Positions 38,206 to 46,768 of a stretch of DNA of 64,000 bases are shown one piece after another (the stretch's first letter is position 1; the number at the start of each line of letters is the position of its first letter). Made by a program: the position numbers and the translations under genes. The stretch spans positions 682,001-746,000 of the forward strand of contig CAVQIM010000001.1 in assembly GCA_963712595.1 (NCBI GenBank), read 5' to 3'. This DNA is from VRUE01 sp963712595 (GTDB taxonomy: Bacteria > Actinomycetota > Thermoleophilia > Solirubrobacterales > 70-9). The notes below the pieces were generated by a model. That model was not told the origin of the DNA. It ran no database searches and saw only the letters and a program-made list of their open reading frames with translations.

Positions 38206-38474
38206 GCCCGCTGCTCGGAGACGAGATCGGAGACCGAACCGGCGCCCTTCACCTGCGCCGACCGAGCAGAACGCGTCCCCTGCGGCATCCGCACCAGCCC
38301 GCGGCGTGCGAGAGCATCGAGTGGCCGCTCGCCAAGCCCACTTAGGCGGGCGACGGGTCGGCCGCGCCGAGTGACGACGATCTCGCCTCCCCCCTCTACT
38401 CGCTCCAGATACTCGCTGAGGCGATCATGTAGCTCTCGCACTCCGACCTCCCCAGCTGACTGATGTAGCGTCAT
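38202..38474 (-). CDS. Phd/YefM-type antitoxin
   Basis: The protein has 90 residues. VGVRELHDRLSEYLERVEGGGEIVVTRRGRPVARL is the Phd/YefM DNA-binding fold; the acidic and polar tail should bind the toxin. The stop overlaps the PIN toxin start (CTGA), typical for such pairs. The pair is expected to repress its own promoter in the 186-bp region upstream, in which I see no further gene. Confidence 0.85.
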   Translation of the reverse strand: MTLHQSAGEVGVRELHDRLSEYLERVEGGGEIVVTRRGRPVARLSGLGERPLDALARRGLVRMPQGTRSARSAQVKGAGSVSDLVSEQRA

Positions 38475-38660
38475 AGAAACAGCCTAGCAGCTACATAGAC
38501 CAGACGCGAACTTCAGGCACCGACGAAAAGTGCCAGAAATCCGCGCTGCTGGTTCGAACGACGCGGTTTCCCGGCTGTGGCTAACAACTCCCCAGCTCTC
38601 GCGCGGAGTACGGTGGCAACGGAGTGCAATCCTCGGCCGATTGAACCCGCAAAGCGGCGA

Positions 38661-39686
38661 TTAAGCGGTGTCAGGGCCATGTGAAAGGGACTCCTCGCTC
38701 GATTCTCGAATTAGACGAAAGAACAGGTGCTCCATTTCGATCAGCATCATTGTCAGCTTGAACTTGGAAAGCATCGTCTTTCCAGCAATATGGGCTTCGT
38801 AGAGTCGCCTTTGCCCGAGCCGTCGATCTCGGGATGCATCCGGGAATATGAGGTCGGCCCGCCGCCACGTCCATCGCGGTTCCGCGCCCGCGCGCAACTG
38901 CACCAGCTCGACGGCCGGCACAGGTCCGAAGTGCAGCAGCTTGCCGGCGATCCAACGCAATCCCTGTAGGTCCCCTGGAGACAGCACAAGGCCGCGGTCG
39001 AGGAGCAAAAGGGTCCACTCGGCATAGGGCAGGCCTCCGTGCCGACGCTCGACAAGGGCATCCTGCACGAAGCTAGGGAGTTCCTGACGACGCGAGATTG
39101 CCTGGTCGATCCGTTGCGACGCGGCCTCTCGGACAGTCATACGAACTGCCTTCTGCCAGGTAAACCTCAGGACGTCGTCGAGTGAACGAAGCCAAGCAAG
39201 AGCCTCGGTCAACGCAGTTAGGACCTTAACTCCCCCCCACTCCTCGGTGATGCGGGCGGCCTCGTGGAGGCGGTGCTCTGCGTGCTGGAGCGCGTGGCTG
39301 ATCGCCTCTATGCGATCCCGCAAACCTTGACTCAAGTCGATGTCCGTCGAGACGGCGCCAAACGGCGCAAGGGGCGACGCGGCTCGGTCGCGGATCAGCG
39401 AGCAGCCAAGTTCGAGCAGCTCTGTTTTTCGCCCTTCATCGAGAGCTGGTTGGCCACCCAGCTCGACCAACGCCTGCTCAGCCGATATTGCTCCCCCCTC
39501 AACTTGCCATTCAATGACCCATGCCCTTTGAGGGATCCGGGATTCGGCCATGAACCAGGCATCGACAAGGCGCAACGAGCCGATCCAATTGTCATCTCGA
39601 TAAAGATCGGCGCGAGCACCGCCCGGATCCCAGACAGCAAGAAGATCCATGTCGTCTCGACCCGTGCCACCGATTGGGTCATCCAT
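38661..39686 (-). CDS. Unknown protein, second gene of a two-gene island unit
   Basis: ATG 39686 overlaps the stop of the HEPN-like gene (ATGGATGA), so translation is coupled; the open frame further upstream is a shadow of that gene. The protein has 341 residues, is Trp- and Leu-rich, and has no signal peptide or clear membrane helix. A helical stretch (LRDRIEAISHALQHAEHRLHEAARITEEW) is predicted in the middle. I do not recognise the family. Pairing with a HEPN-like partner in a defence island suggests an effector, sensor or antitoxin role (inference). Confidence 0.6.
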   Translation of the reverse strand: MDDPIGGTGRDDMDLLAVWDPGGARADLYRDDNWIGSLRLVDAWFMAESRIPQRAWVIEWQVEGGAISAEQALVELGGQPALDEGRKTELLELGCSLIRDRAASPLAPFGAVSTDIDLSQGLRDRIEAISHALQHAEHRLHEAARITEEWGGVKVLTALTEALAWLRSLDDVLRFTWQKAVRMTVREAASQRIDQAISRRQELPSFVQDALVERRHGGLPYAEWTLLLLDRGLVLSPGDLQGLRWIAGKLLHFGPVPAVELVQLRAGAEPRWTWRRADLIFPDASRDRRLGQRRLYEAHIAGKTMLSKFKLTMMLIEMEHLFFRLIRESSEESLSHGPDTA

Positions 39687-41037
39687 CGGTGGCCCAGGGC
39701 ACCAGCTCGAGGTCAGCAGCAGGTCTATTGAGCCTGACTCGTGACCAATATTCGCCGTCATACTCGAGCACCCGCAGCAGTGCGAGCTCGAGGTACCAAG
39801 TGCCCAACTGCCAGGCATCAACCAGATCCTCCCCGTCTGGCCAATCAGGGTCATTGAGGCGCTTGGGAGGGTGGACCATTGAATTGCGGAGGTTGAAAAG
39901 AATCTCGGGGCCTTCCCAGGTCGGCTGACCGCTTCGTCGGAGTCGGGCCTCGAGGTTAGGCAAACTGGAAGGAACTTTGGTCGGGATTCCAGCCCACTTG
40001 AGCAAAAGACGGACACTGGCGGCGGTGCCCATTTTTCGACGTGCGTCGGCGTCGGCCAACCAGCCTTCACGCTGCAACAGTGCCCAGGCGAGAAGCTCCA
40101 AGCCCGAGCAGACAATCGGGATTCGCACCTCGATCACTTCGTCGCCGTTAGCCGCGAGGGAGTAGCCGATCGCACGGTCCACAATCGCTTCGAGGTCTGC
40201 GTCAGTAGAGATGGCCGTAAGGCCGTCCGCGAGCTCGGGCAGAGCTGCCTCGATGAGCAGAGCTGGGCACCAATTGATTCCGGGCTTCCCCAACTTCAAC
40301 CGTGGTGTCCCCCACTCCGCCCAGACAACCTCTCCCTTGCTATCGAGGCCACAGACGGGGCCGATACCGAGTTCACGGTTAGCGAGAAAGCTAAGCATGA
40401 TGAAGAGCCTGCGGCGAAGGCGATCTACCTCGGCCACCGAAATGGGTAAGGAGGTCGGAGTCGCCTGGATCAGCGCGGCGAAACCCTCGCATCCTGGAGT
40501 TAGCTCTCCTGGCACCAGTACGAGTTCCCAGCCGGGCAGAGCGAAATCGAGCTGAGGCTGTCGACCTCCGCCATCGAGCCGTCGGGACGAAACGAGGGCT
40601 TCTAGGGCGCCGCTGACATGGAAAAGGAGGCGGCTCGCCATGCCGAGATCTCCGGCCTGAAGAAGGCCTACACGAAATTCTCCCCTGGGCGAAGCATCGC
40701 GCTTGGCGAGGACCGAGTCGTCCGGCGGCGTCAGGTCGACACCATTGGGCACGGAAAACTTTGGCTCATCGCTGGGGCCAACCGAAAAGCGAGCCAATAC
40801 GGCCCCGGGACCGAAAACATGAGCGATGAGCTTGGCCTTCGGATAGAGCTGGAGCTCAATTTGCCCAGGCGCGGTATGTAGTTTTCCGCCCTCGACTTCG
40901 ACTTCCAAGTCGCCGTCAAAGAGCACGAACCGACTCCCATCGCCATGAGGGCGGTATATGGGGTGAATTGGCAAGGGTTTCAAATGACCAGCGAAATCTC
41001 GGAATCTCGACTGGCGGCCCTGCGGGAGCGCCGGCAC
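39679..41037 (-). CDS. HEPN-motif protein (ApeA-like candidate), first gene of a two-gene unit
   Basis: The gene is open from GTG 41037 (452 residues); the exact start is uncertain. The N-terminal 200 residues are beta-rich (RFVLFDGDLEVEVEGGK, LIAHVFGPGAVLARFSV), the C-terminal part helical. LFNLRNSMVHPPKR contains RNSMVH (residues 384-389), the R-N-x3-H signature of HEPN RNase domains. A beta-rich N-terminus plus C-terminal HEPN is the layout of ApeA-type abortive-infection proteins, but overall similarity cannot be tested here. It is coupled to the unknown gene downstream. Confidence 0.65.
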   Translation of the reverse strand: MPALPQGRQSRFRDFAGHLKPLPIHPIYRPHGDGSRFVLFDGDLEVEVEGGKLHTAPGQIELQLYPKAKLIAHVFGPGAVLARFSVGPSDEPKFSVPNGVDLTPPDDSVLAKRDASPRGEFRVGLLQAGDLGMASRLLFHVSGALEALVSSRRLDGGGRQPQLDFALPGWELVLVPGELTPGCEGFAALIQATPTSLPISVAEVDRLRRRLFIMLSFLANRELGIGPVCGLDSKGEVVWAEWGTPRLKLGKPGINWCPALLIEAALPELADGLTAISTDADLEAIVDRAIGYSLAANGDEVIEVRIPIVCSGLELLAWALLQREGWLADADARRKMGTAASVRLLLKWAGIPTKVPSSLPNLEARLRRSGQPTWEGPEILFNLRNSMVHPPKRLNDPDWPDGEDLVDAWQLGTWYLELALLRVLEYDGEYWSRVRLNRPAADLELVPWATDG

Positions 41038-41200
41038 CTCTGGCCCGAAGAGCCAAACAGCCCTGCCCGACAGGTCGTGCTAGCCGACTGAGTGGAGTCG
41101 GTGGCCGAAGCCGGTCCCCTAGACCGCAGGTACGTGGTATCAGCGAGGACCGGCGGTCCCAAGACGTGTAGTCCACCTCGCTGGTGAGAAATCGAGGTCG

Positions 41201-42904
41201 TCAAGCAACGAACCCGATCGCTTTGCATCGCTCAGAAAGGGCGCGACCGTTCGGATCGTCGGGCAGGGCCAGCAAGCAATAGCGTTCCGCACGAGTGAGG
41301 GCGACATAGGAGATGCGACGCTCCTCTTCCTCCACAGCTGAGCGCTCCGCGCCGTCGAGAACCGAATGGATGAGTTGAAGCTGGTTCGAGCGATCGTTAC
41401 CGTGGTGCTTCTTCAGTACCACCATTACCGCCTCACGGTCCTCGCCCTTTAGCGCATGGACGGTTTGGGGCACCAGATCGGTCGGGGGCGGTGCGAAAAC
41501 TGCGGCCGCGTCGTATTCGTTGTGGCTGTCGCTCGTACTTAGCGCAGGGCCGGGCTTGTGGGAAGGCTCGTCGACCAGCGCGATGAGGGCTCGGCCGTAG
41601 GCGGCGCGGGCACTGAGGATCCATGCACGCAGGTTGCCGTCGAGCTTGGGCAACTCGCCAATGAAGATATGCGCGGTGGTCAGCAATTGTTGGCGAATGT
41701 CGGGATCGAGCTCGGCGGGGTTACAGTCAAATGCCCCCCAGGCGAGGAGAGCCTCGGCACGACGAACGTCATTGCGACTGAACGTCCCGGAGGCGAGCGC
41801 GGCTGCAAGAGAGCCAACCAGCTTCGGCTTCGGTTTGATCGCAACAAGCTCTTCGTGGCCACCCAAACGGATCAACATCGCGCGACTGCGGGCAAGAACT
41901 GCAGCTTTGTCGCAGCTGATCTCGTGGACCTCCAGCCGGGAGCGGTAATGCTCTACGGCGGCTTGAGGCTGACTTGGAGGGTAGAGATAGAGCTCGGGCT
42001 CGATACCGCAATTACGATTGGGCCCGACAGCAGTGTCGGGCTCCCGTTGGCTGAAGTGGGCTGCGACGTCACAGAGCTTTTGAGATGAGCGGTGATTCTG
42101 TGACAGCGTGATCGTCTCAAGACCACTGTCGGCTGCGAGCTTGCGGCAGGCTTCGGCACTCGCCCCCTGATAGGCGTAGATCGATTGTTCTAGGTCACCG
42201 ACCAAGACCAGTGAGCGCAAGCGATTGCTGGCTCGGATTTCATGGAGGCATGCGAGTTGGAGATCAGAAGTGTCCTGAGCCTCGTCGATCAGAAGCTCGT
42301 TGAAGCGACCGGCGAGCGCAGCGGCGGCTAGAGGCTGCTCGCGAAGGATGCGCAACGCGATCCACATTGCGTCGTCGGTACTGAGGATGCCCTGCTTGCG
42401 AAAGAGGCCTCGCTTGCGTGCGATAACGGCTTTTCCGACCTTGGCAAGGACCTCCTCGGTCCTCTTCGCCGCCCATCGATTGGGCCTTGAGAAGTAGAGG
42501 CAGCCGTTGGACAGGACGCGGAATTGGTCTAGGGCCAACGGGAAGCGATGGTCCCCTTCGAAGGGGAAGGTCGGCCACTCGCCGTGCCAGAGTCGCACAG
42601 CCTTCTTGGCGCCGGCAAGGTGGGCAAATGGGTAGACGACATAGCGGAGCAACAGGCCGTGCAGGGTGCCGTTGAAGTTGCGTGGTCCGAAAAACAGGCG
42701 GTGGTCGTGGGCCAACATTGATGCGATCCGGTCGGCGCCGACGTTGGTATAGGAACAGGCGGCGACACTGAGGCCCTCGCCGTGAAGCCGGGCGATCCGA
42801 GCCGCGGCTGTGCGGGTCTTTCCCGAGCCCGGACACGCGAGGAGCAGGAAATCCTTCTCTGTATCGACGACCGCGCGCTGCTCTTGAGTGAGCCCAACGG
42901 TCAC
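41201..42904 (-). CDS. UvrD/Rep-like superfamily 1 helicase (GajB-like)
   Basis: The protein has 567 residues. Motifs: ACPGSGKTRTAAARI (Walker A, residues 23-35), AACSYTNVGADRI (Ia), LLIDEAQDTSDLQ (Walker B, about 204-215), GDLEQSIYAYQGA (III, 236-248), LSQNHRSS (IV) and SYVALTRAERYCLLAL (VI). GTG 42904 shares its G with the TAG stop of the upstream OLD gene, so the two are made together. OLD/TOPRIM nuclease followed by UvrD helicase is the gene order of the Gabija anti-phage system (GajA-GajB). Confidence 0.85.
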   Translation of the reverse strand: MTVGLTQEQRAVVDTEKDFLLLACPGSGKTRTAAARIARLHGEGLSVAACSYTNVGADRIASMLAHDHRLFFGPRNFNGTLHGLLLRYVVYPFAHLAGAKKAVRLWHGEWPTFPFEGDHRFPLALDQFRVLSNGCLYFSRPNRWAAKRTEEVLAKVGKAVIARKRGLFRKQGILSTDDAMWIALRILREQPLAAAALAGRFNELLIDEAQDTSDLQLACLHEIRASNRLRSLVLVGDLEQSIYAYQGASAEACRKLAADSGLETITLSQNHRSSQKLCDVAAHFSQREPDTAVGPNRNCGIEPELYLYPPSQPQAAVEHYRSRLEVHEISCDKAAVLARSRAMLIRLGGHEELVAIKPKPKLVGSLAAALASGTFSRNDVRRAEALLAWGAFDCNPAELDPDIRQQLLTTAHIFIGELPKLDGNLRAWILSARAAYGRALIALVDEPSHKPGPALSTSDSHNEYDAAAVFAPPPTDLVPQTVHALKGEDREAVMVVLKKHHGNDRSNQLQLIHSVLDGAERSAVEEEERRISYVALTRAERYCLLALPDDPNGRALSERCKAIGFVA

Positions 42905-44727
42905 TACTCGGAAGGATCGGTGGCCTGAACGGAATCGGTGGGAGTCGGTGGCTCTGCTCCCTCAGCGGCATCTCCCTCGGCGGGTTCGTCCTCTGGCGGG
43001 TCTGCGAATACCGCGTCCAGCAACGACCAGTCGATCGCCTCACATAGATATGCGGGAGGCTCAAAGTCATTGTCGTCGTCGGCGAGCAGCTCCGCCAGGG
43101 ATTGGGCGAAGGGGCCCTTATCCCTTTTGACCTTGGCGTACAGGAGGTCGGCGGCTTGCTCGTCGCCCAGGCCCTCCAGTTCGGCAGGCAGTTTCTCGGC
43201 GACCGTTGGCTTGAGTGGCCGAAGCGCCTCAATCAGCAGTGGTCGGTTCGCAGCGATGCGGGCTAGATCCCACTCGAAGGTCTTCCGCGAGAAAAACGCT
43301 TCGGCGTTCTCACTGCCAGCGAGGCGCTCCTCGAGCCTGGCGGCTCTGGCAGAAAGCGCATCGTCACCTTCTTCAGGCTCCTCGGCATCGCTTTCGGGAT
43401 CCGAGTCTGAGACCACGGCAAGGCGATAGGGCAGCCGACCGGCACCGAAGAGGTCGGTGAACGGTGGGAAGGCGACGCCACCGACATTGATCACCGAAAC
43501 GCCGGCGGGGGCCAGCGGCTTTTTGAGGCGGCGGGCAATCTCGGGCAGGACTAGCTGCTCGGCAATGCCCTCGACAAGGATCACACCGCGGGCGAAGAAG
43601 AGTGAGGCCTTTGTGACGTCAAGGAAACGGCGCAGGTAGGCAAGCTGCTTTGGCTCGAGGCCGAACCTACCCGGGAGCCGAGTGCATGGAGTTGCTGAAC
43701 CGCTCGGGCGCGCGACCACGGCGAGGCGCTCGATCTGAGCGGAGGAGGCGAAGTTAGGTGAGTGTGACGTAACGATTACCTGCGTGCTACCGCCAGCCTC
43801 GGATTCTATGAACCCCATCAGTAGATCCTGAAGTTGAGGATGCAGATGTGCCTCGGGCTCCTCGATCAGCATCACCCGTAGATGCGGATCCCCTTCGTCG
43901 GGAACGTCGGCGATTGCGGCAAGCAGGACCGCCATGTAGAGAAGATTGTTGAAGCCGAGACCGTTCTGCTCCATCTCCAGGGCCACCAGTTCGCCGATCT
44001 TGGCTCGCAGGGTGCCAACGATGCGCAAGAAAACGGGGTCGCCGAATGCCAGGGTGCTCTGCTGAGCGAAACGACCTTCGCCAGTCATTCCGCGCAAGCG
44101 CTTGTCGACCCGTTCGCGTGCCGTGATGATCGAACCAACCTTGTCTAGCGCGAGATTAGATTCCTCGACCAACTTCACGATTTTGCCGTGGTCTTCATGG
44201 CTCTCCGGAGTCAATGCCGCGAGCAGCGGAATGAGCTTGTTGTCACGCCCGGGCCGCAAGTCGGCGGCAGCATCGCGCAGGGGGTGCAGGTACACGAAGC
44301 GAATGGCTTCGCGCGCGTGGCGCTCAATGTCGGCGTGCTCAGAGTTGCCGCCGAACCACTCAATTCGAACCCGCCCACCGGCCCCGAGCTTCGCCTTGAG
44401 CCGTAGCCTGGCCACCCCTTCGCCCTCATCAAGAGCCAGGCAAGTGAGCATCCGTGACTGCTCGGCACCATCGAGGCCCTCGAGACGAACCGCGAGCGCA
44501 AGCTCATCGGCGCTGCGAATGCCAGTGCCATCGTGGACAAAGTCCTCCTCACGCAGCCAACAGCGTCCACGGGCGGGGTTGTCAGGTTCGAGGACCGTTC
44601 GCAGAGCATCGATCAGGTTGCTCTTACCGGCATTGTTCTCTCCAACGATCACCGCCAAGGGCGCCGGTAGGTCGTAGGTTCCGTTCAAGTTTCGATAGCC
44701 CTCCGCGAGGAGAGAGGTGATCTTCAC
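42904..44727 (-). CDS. OLD-family ATPase/TOPRIM nuclease (GajA-like)
   Basis: The protein has 607 residues. The ABC-type ATPase has Walker A GENNAGKSN (29-37), signature GLGFNNLLYMAVLLA (from 256), Walker B VMLIEEPEAHLHP (285-297) and switch His TSHSP (320-324). The TOPRIM nuclease follows with LVEGIAEQLVLPEIA (Glu at 386) and VVSDSDPES (Asp 441/443). GajA proteins of Gabija have this layout and nick DNA when nucleotide pools fall. The C-terminal tail is acidic and Pro-rich. Upstream 198 bp (44728-44925) hold the likely promoter and no gene. Confidence 0.85.
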   Translation of the reverse strand: MKITSLLAEGYRNLNGTYDLPAPLAVIVGENNAGKSNLIDALRTVLEPDNPARGRCWLREEDFVHDGTGIRSADELALAVRLEGLDGAEQSRMLTCLALDEGEGVARLRLKAKLGAGGRVRIEWFGGNSEHADIERHAREAIRFVYLHPLRDAAADLRPGRDNKLIPLLAALTPESHEDHGKIVKLVEESNLALDKVGSIITARERVDKRLRGMTGEGRFAQQSTLAFGDPVFLRIVGTLRAKIGELVALEMEQNGLGFNNLLYMAVLLAAIADVPDEGDPHLRVMLIEEPEAHLHPQLQDLLMGFIESEAGGSTQVIVTSHSPNFASSAQIERLAVVARPSGSATPCTRLPGRFGLEPKQLAYLRRFLDVTKASLFFARGVILVEGIAEQLVLPEIARRLKKPLAPAGVSVINVGGVAFPPFTDLFGAGRLPYRLAVVSDSDPESDAEEPEEGDDALSARAARLEERLAGSENAEAFFSRKTFEWDLARIAANRPLLIEALRPLKPTVAEKLPAELEGLGDEQAADLLYAKVKRDKGPFAQSLAELLADDDNDFEPPAYLCEAIDWSLLDAVFADPPEDEPAEGDAAEGAEPPTPTDSVQATDPSE

Positions 44728-44925
44728 GATCAGGTGCCTCGGCGGGGGCGCCCGGAGGTAACTTTGAAGTGATCCCGATCTAGTCCTGCCAACGCTTCCA
44801 CTCCCCTACCACTTGAAGCACCTTGCTCTAAACAGGAATCAAACCAGACGGTGCGGACCTTGCGAGGGCCCAACGCCCGATAACCCTGTCTTATGGAGAC
44901 ACGCAGGTTGCTTGCTGATGGCCGA

Positions 44926-45375
44926 TCAGGCCAAAGAACCGTCAGGCGCCAGCCATTCGTGGCGAAGTCCACTCACCGCCGCAATCCGCTCGTAGTCTCG
45001 GTCGTAGTGGACCAGGGCCACGCCAGCCTCCTCGGCGGCGCTGGCCAAGAGAAGGTCCGCCGGCGGAACCCGGCGGTGATCACCATCTTTCGCCAGTGCC
45101 AGTTGGGTTCTTCTCGCTCGGGACCAAAGTTCGCCCGGCATCGGGATCGCCTCGAAGGCGACGAGGCGATCCGCGACCTCGCGAGCACGTGCCTCATTGG
45201 GCGCCAAACGCGTCAGCTCAAGGAGCACCAGGTCGCAGACCAGAACGAGGCCCGCCTCAACCACGGCGTTGAACCAGCTTGCAAGCTCGGGAAAGCGACG
45301 ATCACGCACCCAAGTCCAGGCGCCGGTGTCGAATAGCGCCGGTACCTCGAGTTGGGGCAAATCCAGTTCAGCCAC
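44926..45375 (-). CDS. vapC: PIN-domain toxin VapC (second)
   Basis: The protein has 149 residues. VPALFDTGAWTWVRD carries the first Asp, VLLELTRL the Glu, PPADLLLASAAEEAG the second Asp and HYDRDYERIA the last Asp, a complete PIN RNase set. The Asp-Tyr-Glu end and length match mycobacterial-type VapC. It starts 5 bp after its RHH antitoxin gene. Confidence 0.88.
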   Translation of the reverse strand: MAELDLPQLEVPALFDTGAWTWVRDRRFPELASWFNAVVEAGLVLVCDLVLLELTRLAPNEARAREVADRLVAFEAIPMPGELWSRARRTQLALAKDGDHRRVPPADLLLASAAEEAGVALVHYDRDYERIAAVSGLRHEWLAPDGSLA

Positions 45376-45380
45376 GCCGC

Positions 45381-45590
45381 TCAGGCGCGCTCGCGGCCGG
45401 CGGCGACTTCCTGCGGGGTGCCATCGACATCGCGGACCACGTCGAATCCCCTAAGGACCCGGCGTCGCGCGGCGTCGCGAAGGGCGGCGTTAACCGTCTC
45501 GCTGAGACCGTCAGTGCCCAGCTCTCGACGAGCAGCGTCCAAGGCGCGCTCATCAACATCAACCGTGGTGCGGGTCACGCGCATCATCAT
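45381..45590 (-). CDS. vapB: Ribbon-helix-helix antitoxin VapB
   Basis: The protein has 69 residues. MRVTRTTVDVDERALDAARR is the DNA-binding ribbon and helix of DUF2191-type VapB; LSETVNAALRDAARRRVLRGF is the second helix and start of the toxin-wrapping tail. It is paired with the PIN toxin downstream and probably autoregulates the pair. Confidence 0.88.
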   Translation of the reverse strand: MMMRVTRTTVDVDERALDAARRELGTDGLSETVNAALRDAARRRVLRGFDVVRDVDGTPQEVAAGRERA

Positions 45591-45749
45591 ATAACATCAA
45601 GACACCTGCGCAGCAGCTACTGCCCCTGGCGCGGTGGGTGGCCTCGTAGCAGCGTTGGTGCAGGCCTTCTCCCGCAAATCGAGTCGGCAAGCCTTCCCTC
45701 CGATTAGACACGCGTCAGTTTTCAAGGGCGACTAGGCGGGGGAAACGGG

Positions 45750-46697
45750 TTGCAGCTCGGTCAGGCTTGCGAAGGATATGTCCGCTGGCTCCTTGCGGCC
45801 AGAGACTTATCCCCTCATACGCTTCGCGCTTACGAAGGCGACCTCTCGAGCTTCGAAGAGTTCACCGGTGCCGATCTCGGCATCGATGAGCTGGAGAGAT
45901 CCTCGCTCGTTGACTTCTTGGAGAGCCAGCGGACTCGCGGCCTCTCCCCCGCTTCGCTAAGGCGCCGCGCCTCTGCTCTTCGAGGCTTCGCTCGGTGGCT
46001 GCTCGCCCAAGATCTGGTTGGGAGCGACCTTTGGAGTGGCGAGAGCCTGGCGCTGGGACGCGCGCGCAAGCTGCCGCGGGTCTTACCACCGCGAGATCTC
46101 GATCGTCTTCTGACCTTCCTAAGGCATGCCGCAGGCATGGGTGCTCGCACAGCTCGCCCGGAGCTCGTGCTGACGCGGCCGCACGAGTCGACAACCCTTC
46201 TTGCAGTTTCCTTGATGGTGGCCACAGGAGTGCGCGTGCACGAGGTCGCCGGCTTCCGATGCGAAGACATCGACCTAACGGGTCGAACGATTCGACTCGT
46301 GGGCAAGGGTCGTCGTGAGCGACAGGTCTTCCTGACAAATGACTGGATAACCGATCTGACCGAGGCCTATCTCCGAGCACGCAGCACGCTCGACCTCCCT
46401 CACCCTCGCCTTCTCTTCAACTTGCACTACGGACCGCTTACAACCGCAGCGATGCGATCGAGGCTCGCCAAAGCCGCCGCGGCAGCTGGCATCGAGAGCC
46501 GAGTAACGCCGCACATGCTGCGCCACACCGCCGCAACGCAGCTGATAGAGGCCGGCGTCGACATTCGCTACATCCAGCGGTTGCTCGGCCACGCGAGCCT
46601 CAGCACAACCGAGATCTACACCCATGTCTCCGACCAATCGCTCAAACGCGCGGTCTCGGATGCGGACATCCTCGGGAGGCTCTCGGAGGCGCGATAA
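45750..46697 (+). CDS. XerC/D-like tyrosine recombinase
   Basis: The protein has 315 residues from TTG 45750, with GGGGGA about 6 bp upstream. N-terminal SAM-like domain: CEGYVRWLLAARDLSPHTLRAY. Catalytic domain: ATGVRVHEVAGFRCEDID (Arg), HMLRHTAATQLIEAG (His-Arg), LLGHASLSTTEIYTHV (His, Tyr). It resembles XerC/XerD and small-element recombinases rather than the long tRNA integrase at 36552. A second recombinase inside the island suggests it was built from two mobile pieces. Confidence 0.88.
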   Translation: MQLGQACEGYVRWLLAARDLSPHTLRAYEGDLSSFEEFTGADLGIDELERSSLVDFLESQRTRGLSPASLRRRASALRGFARWLLAQDLVGSDLWSGESLALGRARKLPRVLPPRDLDRLLTFLRHAAGMGARTARPELVLTRPHESTTLLAVSLMVATGVRVHEVAGFRCEDIDLTGRTIRLVGKGRRERQVFLTNDWITDLTEAYLRARSTLDLPHPRLLFNLHYGPLTTAAMRSRLAKAAAAAGIESRVTPHMLRHTAATQLIEAGVDIRYIQRLLGHASLSTTEIYTHVSDQSLKRAVSDADILGRLSEAR

Positions 46698-46768
46698 CTT
46701 CCTAGTTATCCAACTTGGCCGACATGAGGGCGAGATACTAAGGAATTCCTATAGAGGATCGCCTGAAC

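Noticed and set aside
44728..44925. Possible small gene upstream of the OLD nuclease
   Set aside because: The frames there lack a ribosome site and motifs; it is better read as promoter DNA.
46740..46760. Palindrome AGGAATTCCT near the recombinase 3' end as an att core
   Set aside because: It is short, and I could not find a second copy nearby.
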